Shown here: one piece after another, positions 56,007 to 64,000 of the stretch
How positions within the stretch are numbered: the first letter of the stretch is position 1
How the letters are laid out: the number at the start of each line of letters is the position of its first letter
From: Salvator merianae
Lineage: Eukaryota > Chordata > Lepidosauria > Squamata > Teiidae
DNA length: 64,000 nt
Reading direction: 5' to 3'
Assembly (NCBI GenBank): GCA_003586115.2
Contig: QVOM02000049.1
Coordinates: 18,929,260-18,993,259, forward strand
Notes under the pieces: model-generated
Databases searched by the model: none
Told to the model about the DNA's origin: nothing
The model's input: the letters and a program-made list of their open reading frames with translations, nothing else
Program-made: the position numbers and the translations under genes

Positions 56007-57582
56007 GAACAGACTGCTTTTAATACTGTTTCCAAGAGAGTGGCCATCCAAAACAACAAATTCATATTATTTTGGCTTAAGGTAAGTTTTTAGGCCCCAT
56101 TCTGCAGACCGTGTCTGCACGATGCGGTCTATTCCACCCTAGAATGGGCTGACTGAACTGTATGCTAGGACAGCAAATATCACAAAGTGGCAACAGAAAT
56201 ACATGTGAAAAAAACCTGCAGAAATTTCATCTTCTGTGTAACTTGTAAAGGTGCAAGAGCACCTTTGTCAAGCTAACTATTCAGCTGTCATATGCAATGG
56301 AAATGTGATAAATTTTTCGGGTGAATGATTAAAACACACACCCACACCTCTCCATTGCTTTTAATGTAATCAGAGTAGTGGTAATTATCCTGTTCTGATC
56401 AAGACGCTGTGTATTCTGAAGTCAGCATTTCTGTTAAATTCCATGTAGGCTCTAGACAAGGCCTTAACAGCAGATGTCTTGGTTGTGAAAAAGACATTGA
56501 CAGCTCATTCGCACTTGAAAGTTCCCATGAGCTGGGGGAAAAAAAAACCAAACCAAAACTGCCTCTGAAGAGAAATAGGATAGATATTATGTGTGGGGGG
56601 TATGTGCGTGCATGTTTGAGCAATCCATTTTGCATGTGTTCTCAAGTCTGAGAACCTTTTGATCTCTAATGCAAACTCTGTTAGGTGCTGGTGCAACACA
56701 TTTATCCTGGCATAAGCAACATGATTGTCAGATGCATCTTTCTCATGTTCCTTCCTGCTGGAATATGAAAGCATATATATCAAATTAAATTGCAAGCAAA
56801 TGGTGAGCAGAAAAGAGCAGAAAAATACAATAACTTAACAGATTATTTCCAAGATTCACACACAGAAGCACACTCCACACCACACTCACGTGTCTTATTT
56901 TTAGAACGATGTTCATCCAAGGATTACATACTCTTCAAATGCACATCATTATTTTCACTGTGTCATTGGTCTAGAGAGGGCTTTCTGTTGCAAGAACTCC
57001 AAATAAAGTCCTTCTCTAAGTACTCTGCAGTGCTCTATATAGAGAAATGTTGAGTTAGGCATTGGAACCTGTAGGTTGAGAATTGTGTGCTTTTTGTAGA
57101 TCTCCCCTTTAGTGATTTCCTGGAACTAAAGCGGCAGGCTTGAAGACTCTGTTGGGATGGGAGGTACTAAATTTAGTACCTGTAAGCTTATAGCTTCACT
57201 TTCTTTACAAGCATCAATCCCATATTTCAGCTAGAATGTTTTCTTTATCCTGCACAAATGAAATCCACTGAGAATATACTGAGTTTCAAAATTTTATTTA
57301 TATAAGCTTTTGTAATATTATCACTAAGTGACATATAAACATGGTAATAAAATGAAATAAGATCATTAAGCCAACTGAATAAGCCTCAGTGCTCTGCACT
57401 GTCTTCCTTAAATAAGAAGCATGGTTTCTGAGTAGTGGTGATGGTGAAAAGAATGTTAAGCAATAGTGAGGATATTAAGGATTGTGAAATGAATGTAGGA
57501 GTGTTAAAGATTATACTGCTTGCTGCTAGGGCATATTACTATTTTATTTTTCAATTTAAGCTTTTCTTTTTTTTTTGTAAAG
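56007..57582. other. Intron 9, 3' part: nothing recognised
   Basis: No supported feature until the long pyrimidine tract (CTTTTCTTTTTTTTTTGTAAAG) preceding the next exon. Confidence 0.45.
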
Positions 57583-57645
57583 ATTCATCTATGCGTATAA
57601 ATCAGCCTATGAAGGGTCACATGCATGCACAGATGAATCTGGAGG
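57583..57645 (+). CDS. Exon 10 of the host gene (tentative, last visible)
   Basis: A 63-bp exon with a strong pyrimidine tract and TAAAG acceptor, and donor GGAGG|GTAAAA; a second donor 18 bases on (AAGG|GTAAAT) keeps the same phase. Phase 1 in agrees with exon 9. Peptide: D then SSMRINQPMKGHMHAQMNLE. It is short, Met-rich and not recognisable, so support is the splice sites and phase alone. The trailing G means coding continues in a further exon, probably outside the window. Confidence 0.5.
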
Positions 57646-57929
57646 GTAAAATGAAGCTGAAGGGTAAATTTTAGGTTCTGCAGTGCACCAGTAAAAATAT
57701 GTTTGATGCGATGATAAGCACCCCCAAAGCTCTTCTACTCCTTGAATAATGCTTTAGCTTCTGAAATAGAAGGATATAACTCACCCCTGACTGCCAAAAT
57801 AAATATACTTCCCTCATCTCCCAGAAACTAGCTACTGGTTCAAAGTTTAATCTACTTTCTGAATGCATCTCTAGTTAAAAAGATGCATTACAACCATTAA
57901 CATAATTAGAATTGTTAATCCAACAATTC

Positions 57930-58640
57930 GGTTATAAATCTACTGGTGTGATTTATAACCTCATGGGAAGCAGATCTAAGCCAGTAATTTTCCAATCAGA
58001 AATGGGGCCAGATTGTAAAGCAAAAAATGTGCACTACTGTCACAAATCTGAATTAATTAAATCTCAAAAATCTCCATAAATGGCATTGCACCCCCATCCA
58101 ATTCACCTACTTAGTAAATCCAACTAATCCACTTTCCTGGAGATGTAAAATCAGCAGAGGATCTTATCTTCACATGTGGTGGGAGTGCCATATCATTTGG
58201 AATTTCTGGGAAGAGATTCAACAGGAAGGCACATCTATCCTTAAAACTGATATTCAGTGGTCACCAGAACTGAAATCTGAATTGGAAATCTGAACACATT
58301 GACCCAGTGGAATCTCCTTTGGTCAATAGCAACATCAGAATATATAGCTGCCTCACTGTGATAACTCCAAGGAATTTCAGAGGAAATTACCTTTTTCACT
58401 GCTTGGAGCATGTTTTTGACTTTTGTTCCTGCATGAGCTACCTTTGTAGCTCCAGAATATCACCCATTAAAACTTTGGTCAAGATCCAGTAATAGACAAA
58501 CTAATTAAGTAAAGCATCCACAATGACAACCATTCAGACTTATGAAATGGTAAAAGATAAGACAGTTACAAATGCATTGTGGTAGAAGAAATGCATGATT
58601 CTTCCATGGTTATGTAGTTTTATGCTGTTTGATGTGTAGT
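57930..58640 (+). mobile_element. L1 LINE ORF2 C-terminal remnant
   Basis: Frame reading near 58095-58280 gives FTYLVNPTNPLSW, CKISRGSYLHMWWECHIIWN and FWEEIQQEG. This is the Cys-His motif region near the end of L1 ORF2 (the W-EC-x-FW pattern). Stops and frameshifts are frequent. Neither end is preserved. Confidence 0.72.
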
Positions 58641-60505
58641 GGATTGTAGATTTTCAATTTTAAAAACTTAAATCAATCAATCAATCAGCATATGTGATTA
58701 ATTTTATGAAGATCCATTCCTCTTTTTTTCCTTTAAGTGATACATGTTCTCCTTTTTGGCAAAGTGTAAGCAGCTATTGTAGTGGAAGTTAGCCAAATTT
58801 CTTTGCGTGAACCATTATCATTATTTTTTTTTTAAAAAAATGCTTATTCCCTCTCCAGCACAATTAGCAAGTCATTATTTGCTCCGAACCACCCAAGTGG
58901 CCGTCTTGAAGTAAAGTGGGGAATTGAGGGAGAGAATATCAGTGTGACTTCGCACTTTCCATAATCCCAAGGCTGCAAAGGTGAAGGTTAAAACAAAACA
59001 AAACAACCTTGCCTGAAATGTTTTTGAAATGCTGCATCCACAGACAGTAAACACCCTTTAATGTGGATTAGAGGTGGGGTGGGCACGCTAGCTGTCAATG
59101 CTACCACCTCTAAGGAGCTTACCAGATATGGTTAGAGTAGTACCATCCACTTGGCATCCCAGTGGAGCTGGCAGATATCTCCTATGCCATTTTGGGCTAC
59201 TGCTGCTGTATCCAGCTGAAAGCTTCAATTTCAGGAAGTGTGGGAGTTTGCATACATTCTTGGAAGCTTTGGCATGGCATCAGCCTCTTTGCCCAATGAT
59301 GACATCTGGTGCAATGTGTTCTGACACAGCCCTGGGTTGCCCATCCAGGAGCTCTGAAGTATGAAAAGAACAAAGGAGAAAAGGAGGGCTGGCTGGTTCC
59401 CAGATGGGTGAGCTGGCATTATGTCATCCCAGGCCATGGGAGTCTTGCAGCCTCGTTTGGTTTGCTATGGGGAAAACTTGAATTTGTTTTAAGGGTGTCT
59501 GCTAAGTTCCAAAGCCATTTTTTTGAGTTGATTTTTTAATGCTTGTGGGTACAGCCATGGAGTAGTGAATGTATGCATTTCTCAAGTTACAAAAGGAAAT
59601 TCTGTGTGAATAATACCCTTCTTGAAGCTGTCATTCTTTGCCTGATTCATGTGGATTAAGTTCCATTGAGTGAACTGAAGACATCTTGATAAAACAAGGT
59701 TTAGGGAGATCACGAATAAGCCTAACCTCTTTTTGGACTCATGTACTCCTCCTCTTTTCCTGGGTGGGCTTTTGCTTCTGTTTTCAGTTAATACGACTTA
59801 CTGTATTGGCCACACTTGGAACTGTGGAAGTCTATTGCTAAGTTGAAGCCCACTCCTGAGTTTGCAGGTTCAAGTTCATGTGGTTGCAGTATCCTCAGTT
59901 TAGTAGCCTCTTTCCCCACCATCATCACCCACAAAGTGGGCAAGCCTGCTTTCAGTAAGAAAAACAGCAACAGTATTGCTTCCTAAAGAACTGGGCCCAA
60001 TGGAACCTCTCTTAAGCTGAGCTGGTGATGCAAGAATGAAGGAAAAAGAAAACACACTGGTGATTTCAGGCAGTCACAGAGGTATTGTGAGATTCCTTTA
60101 GAACTTCAGCTCCTCTATCAGTGGCTTCCTCCGCAGAGCTTCTGGCAGCATGTTCTTGGTCTTCTTTGGCATTGAGGTTGATGAGGATTCAGGTCTAATA
60201 AGTTGACTGCTGTCCTACAAAACATTCCTTGCCCAGGCTGATTTCTGAGGAGCTTGGGAGCTTTGTCATTCTGTATCCAAGGCATTACAGTATTTCCGTT
60301 GGTTGCCTTCTTCTGTAAACTAGCAGGAAGCAATGAAGCTGTAAGTAGCATATTCTGACCCTCTTGCCATATTCTTTTTGAGACATCAATATTGGCTGAA
60401 CGGTATGACATAACCTTACTGGTATCTGAACTTCCAAAGAGTGGTAGTCATCTCTTCAGTTCCAGAGCAGCTGAAGAAAGGGGAACCTTTTCTGCTACAG
60501 TTTGC
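58641..60505. other. Sequence after last visible exon, unrecognised
   Basis: No repeat or exon identified. Open frames at 59098-59539 and 60118-60411 have no known motif or splice support. Confidence 0.4.
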
Positions 60506-60513
60506 TGGAAACT

Positions 60514-60837
60514 TAGGATGTGCAAATTTCAATTCAGATTCAAAAATTCTTATGAAATTTTATAATTCTGCATCAAAATGAAAATGTGTTTTTTTCGCAT
60601 TTACAGTTTTGATTGAAACAAAACCTCCTCCTCTTTTGCAAAACTGAAACATTAGTTGAATTTTTGCATTTTCGCTGTGTTTCAATGGTATTTTCAAGGG
60701 GGAAAACATGGCAAAAATTGCAAAAATGCATGCAAAAATTGCACTTTTTCACACTAAAATTCACTGGTGAAGCTAAAATACAGATTTTTGTTTGAAAGTG
60801 AATTAAAAATGAACTTTTGTTTCATGTACATCCATAT
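60514..60837. mobile_element. hAT-like MITE (8-bp TSD TGGAAACT)
   Basis: Starts TAGGATGTGCAAATTTC and ends TTTCATGTACATCCATAT. TGGAAACT is repeated perfectly at 60506-60513 and 60838-60845. The interior consists of complementary TTTTGCATTTTCGC and GCAAAAATTGC tracts. Related to the element at 32518. Confidence 0.82.
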
Positions 60838-60845
60838 TGGAAACT

Positions 60846-61293
60846 CGTCTTAGGCTGCATCTAGACAAGGCAACCAAATGGGCGCTTACTAGAGCAGGTG
60901 GTGCAGGATTTGGTGTGCAAGCAGGATCAGTACTGGACAAATATCATTCACACTCACTGCAGCATGCACAGGTTGCTGAGAATGGAAACTCCACTCCCAG
61001 GAACCACATTTCCACCTGGGGCCTTTCCAGGGGACGAAGATAATGGTCAGAAGTTGGCCATTTTGGGTCCTCCGTGGAAAGAATCCAGGCAGAAATTGAG
61101 TCATTCTATCTTCCTACATGCATCCACATGGGGGTGGGGTGATGGGAAGAGAGACTCAGACTCTGTCACCACCTTGTGAGTACTTTTGAGGCATATATAT
61201 AGGCAACTCCTGAGGCCAGCTGTGAAGGCCTGGGGACTAATCAGGGGCAGGTGAGTTTGGATGCCATGTCTCTCTCACATTCCAGAGTGGGGA
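60846..61293. other. Unidentified segment
   Basis: GGCTGCATCTAGACAAGGC near 60853 resembles GGCTGCATCCAGAC at 35452, possibly the start of the same unnamed repeat. Nothing else is recognised. Confidence 0.35.
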
Positions 61294-62502
61294 GGGCTTT
61301 CCACTAGGGGTGTGCACGAAGGCACTTTCCCCTCTTCGCTTCGCAGTGCTGCGAAGCAAGGGAGCTTCGTGCGAAAATGAGAGGCTCGAAAAGGGAGCCT
61401 TTCGTTTTCTTGGCAAAAATCTTCGCAGTGACCGACCGATTGGAAACGGAGACAAATCAAGGCGAAGGGAAGACCTTCGTCACGAAGGTCTTCCCTTTGC
61501 CTTGATTTGTCTCCGTTTCCGATCGCTCCCTCATTCCCCCTAGCCTGTCAGTCGCGCGCGCATACTGACAGACTAGGGGGATTAAGAGAGAGCGCTATCA
61601 GAAAGAGAGAAATTAAGGCGAAAGTCTTCCCTTCGCCTTGATTTCTCTCTTTCCGGTCGCGCAGCACTCTCTCATTCCCCCCCCCCCAGTCTGTCAGTGT
61701 GCGCGCTGACAGACTGGGGGGGGGGGATGAGAGACAGCGATCGGAAACGGAGAAAAATCAATTCCGAATCCGATGGCTAAAGTTAAGTGCTGCCTGTCAC
61801 AGAGGCAGCACTACTTTAGCGATCGGATTCAGCATTGATTTTCTAACGTTTCCGATCGGTCTCCCTCTTTTAGGCTGCGTGAAGCTTCTATGCTCTGATG
61901 CAGGGGCTTCTCGCGGCCAAAAAGAGGGAGCTCGCGGCAAATGGCGAAGTTCTCGAAGGTTGCTGGGACCTTCGCCATTCGCATTCGCGAGCCCCTTTTG
62001 TCTTCGCATTTCGCCGAAGATGGCAGAAATGCCATCTTTGCGCGAAATTCGAAGTGCACGAAGCTTCGTGCACATCCCTACTTTCCACACTTATCATCAT
62101 GGAATGCTTAGAACTGAACATTCTAAGGTGGAACAAATCTCACAGTGCAACAGCCATTTGCACTGCAAGGGCTGGAACATCCCAGTGACAGGCTTTCAGC
62201 ACTAGCAGTGTGAATGCTGGCCACATGACAGGGGAAACACCTGGCTGCTGCCAAGGTGACTGGGAACATGGCATGACTGTGCAGCTGCAGCATTTGCAGT
62301 TGGAAGTAGGTGTGAACATTATGTACTGGGAACAGTCCAGCTGCTCCTGGTACAGCTGTGGAGCACAATTTTGTGCTTCACAGCTAGTAGTAATTGGGAG
62401 CAGCTTTAGCCCACTCCAAATCATGTGGGCCTCCACAAAGTGTGGATGTACCTCACTAGTGAGTGTCCAATTGCTCACTAGTAAGTAAGTGCAAACAGGC
62501 CC
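61294..62502. mobile_element. GGGCCTGTTCACAC-family MITE, copy 11 (reverse), split by hAT MITE
   Basis: The left end GGGCTTTCCAC is cut after 11 bases by the hAT insertion and resumes at 62081 as CTTTCCACACTTATC, GGAATGCTTAGAACTGAACA. It continues through CAGTGTGAATGCTGGCC and GCTGCTCCTGGTACAGCTG to AGTAAGTGCAAACAGGCCC. Orientation is opposite to the copy at 43017. Confidence 0.8.
61305..62080. mobile_element. 776-bp hAT MITE with serial hairpins (8-bp TSD CTTTCCAC)
   Basis: Termini TAGGGGTGTGCACGAA and TTCGTGCACATCCCTA differ at one position as inverted repeats. CTTTCCAC is repeated perfectly at 61297-61304 and 62081-62088. Between about 61440 and 61860 the element is a tandem series of five separate palindromes. 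The 168-codon + frame from 61699 runs out of the element into the neighbouring MITE, so it is not a gene. Confidence 0.93.
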
Positions 62503-63810
62503 CATGAATTCCCCTATGGATAGTACTTTGCTTAACGTTAACCATGGCTGTTCAGTCAGGGCAGCTCAATAAAATGTGCTATCAAAGAAGCCATTTTTTC
62601 ACTAAGCTGTTGCATCTGAAAAAAGGCCTGTAAGATGTATTTCTGAGCAAGTAGATTTAGGAGTGTGCTGCAGTGAAATCAACGCAAATCATGCCCTTTT
62701 TATTCCATGAAATAACGTTCTGTGCTTTCAGAGTAATAGTAAGAATGTTAAAACAGTTGTGCAAGTCTTTTAATGGGATATTAGAGCTACTTTGCAAAGG
62801 CCTGGGCCATCCCAAACTGATAGTAGCTGACAGTACTGTGCTGTTCTTAGAGCAAAGGAACATGTGGAAGGAATTGTTCTTTTACTTTTCACAGCTTGTC
62901 ATTTCCTCCCCAGGATGACCTATGACCTCTCTGAGAGATTCTGACACCCATAAGGGAAGTATTCCCACTGTTGAAAAGGAAGCGGGAAGGCAGTTTAATG
63001 CTGTGAAGGGCTGGGAACAGTGTGTGTCAAAAGAAACTCTCAGGGAAAAAAAAAAAAGGCTCAGTTCTTGAAATGTTTCCAGCAGGTTAGAGCTTTTATC
63101 ACGCTGGATAATTTGCTAACACTTTGGAAATAGATTTGCTTTGCATATGTCTCTAGATTATGAAAACAGGCGTCTCCATGCCCTCAACCGTATCATTTGT
63201 CAATTATTTCACTAGGCGGACGAAGGCACAGACAAGTTTAAATCAAATGTGAAGGATCAAACAGAGTCCTGCTGAAAAGGTACAGAAAGGCTTTTGGCAC
63301 TCTTGAAAATACTTTGCCGGGTCCAGTGTGTTTGCAATTACAAGGTGTGTGTGGAGTTTACTGACAACATCTGATTAGAGTTGGTGTTTCTATGACGTTT
63401 TTATATCCCTTCCATTTTATTTGGCTATTTATATTCCTGGATTATGGTTTTCCCCACCCCCTTTGTTCCCTCACACCAGTATTATTAGCAGCATCCCTTG
63501 CTAATAGCAGCATCCTTGCTCAATTGCTTTTTCCTGTCTGGGATCTTAAAAACATTTTGCAGCTCAAATAACAAGAGAAGAAAAACAGTCTTAGAGTGAC
63601 CAGCGGAAATCACTGTGGCTTTTCTGACTATGGACAGGCAGATACCTCGAAGGTGCATTTAATGGGTGCCCCTCCTATAGAGTTTGTTTTCATTTTCTTG
63701 TATTTAAACATACATTTTTCTTGAACATGCCCATGAAGGCATGCTTATACACACTGTTTCAAAAGGCTCAATGAAATTTGTTTGAACAAAAGAGTTATGA
63801 GCCTGTTCTC
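62503..63810. other. Unrecognised sequence near window end
   Basis: No repeat identified. A 64-bp segment at 63216-63279 has splice-like borders and a short frame ending in a stop, but its phase does not match exon 10. Confidence 0.4.
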
Positions 63811-64000
63811 CACTGGCGTAGCGAGGGGGGGGCGGGGGGGCAGAGCGCCCCGGGTGGCGCGTTGTCCGGGGCGGGCGCGCGCTCATCGCCCCGGGCGGCG
63901 TCCGTGCTTGTCGGCGGCCCGCCGGGCGGCGTTGTCCGTGCTCGTCGGGGGCCGCCGGGCGGCGGCCGCCGCGCTCGTCGGGGGCCCGCCGGGCGGCGGC
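63811..64000. repeat. Extremely GC-rich tandem sequence running off the window
   Basis: Begins CACTGGCGTAGCGAGGGG, then becomes nearly all G and C. Imperfect units of roughly 35-45 bp are built on GTGCTCGTCGGGGGCC and GCCGGGCGGCG. The opening words resemble the terminus of a DNA transposon seen widely in animals. It cannot be closed because the window ends. Confidence 0.6.

Noticed and set aside
55587..56093. Cluster of 95-115 codon frames on both strands
   Set aside because: All fall inside MITE copy 10 and mirror each other because of its internal inverted repeats.
61699..62205. 168-codon + strand open frame, the longest in the window
   Set aside because: It begins inside the hairpins of a hAT MITE and runs across the element's border and duplication into another MITE. 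It is a by-product of GC-rich repeats.
63216..63279. Possible terminal exon (CACTAG acceptor, ADEGTDKFKSNVKDQTESC then stop)
   Set aside because: Exon 10 ends in phase 1, but this frame needs phase 0. In phases 1 and 2 it hits stops at once. It would require another unseen exon in between.
1..64000. CRISPR array, operon or phage-like system
   Set aside because: Introns, SINEs, LINEs and vertebrate-type microsatellites show eukaryotic nuclear DNA. No regularly spaced direct repeats or bacterial ribosome sites were seen.

Overview
The window looks like a piece of a squamate reptile (lizard or snake) nuclear genome: one long, intron-rich gene on the + strand, with its introns packed with transposable elements. 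The taxonomic hint comes from the repeats seen together: BovB (RTE) LINEs, a Sauria-type tRNA SINE, CR1/L2-clade LINEs, a decayed L1 remnant, and many small hAT-like and 3-bp-TSD MITEs. The species cannot be told from the sequence. No rRNA, tRNA gene, CRISPR array or bacterial-type operon is visible. Almost all open frames in the window are chance or repeat-derived.

The host gene. Ten short + strand exons can be joined with acceptor and donor sites and intron phases that agree at every junction: 893-979, 7072-7155, 12575-12750, 16503-16573, 17468-17680, 19943-20057, 24197-24436, 44754-45017, 45679-45880 and 57583-57645. Together they give about 505 codons without a stop. The first has an open 5' phase and the last an open 3' phase, so the gene begins before the window and continues past at least 57.6 kb. 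The N-terminal part is acidic and probably disordered. Exons 5 to 9 encode a beta-rich region that I read as a C2-like domain followed by a conserved tail. My best but unproven guess is the vertebrate OFCC1 (orofacial cleft 1 candidate) family.

The introns. (i) Four 143-211 bp near-perfect palindromes (3973, 7652, 11252, 53038) are one hAT-type foldback MITE family; three have exact 8-bp target duplications. (ii) Three 180-bp palindromes (5238, 27205, 29125), plus two partial copies, form a second family with 3-bp duplications. (iii) A third, longer family (about 350-480 bp, ends like GGGCCTGTTCACAC) occurs at least ten times and also makes 3-bp duplications. A fourth, related family has ends like GGGCCTTTCTGCAC. 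(iv) Two 780-bp hAT MITEs (39119, 61305) have exact 8-bp duplications; the second carries a run of hairpins inside. (v) BovB is present as a copy with endonuclease and RT regions but no 3' end (about 49.6-52.4 kb) and as a 5'-truncated copy split by younger MITEs (28.85-30.64 kb).

The insertions are nested in an orderly way: a hAT MITE inside a 3-bp-TSD MITE inside a LINE at 38.3-40.0 kb, and several two-level nests elsewhere. They give a relative order of activity: LINEs first, then the long MITE family, then the 180-bp and hAT MITEs. The last 190 bases switch abruptly to extremely GC-rich tandem sequence that runs off the window.
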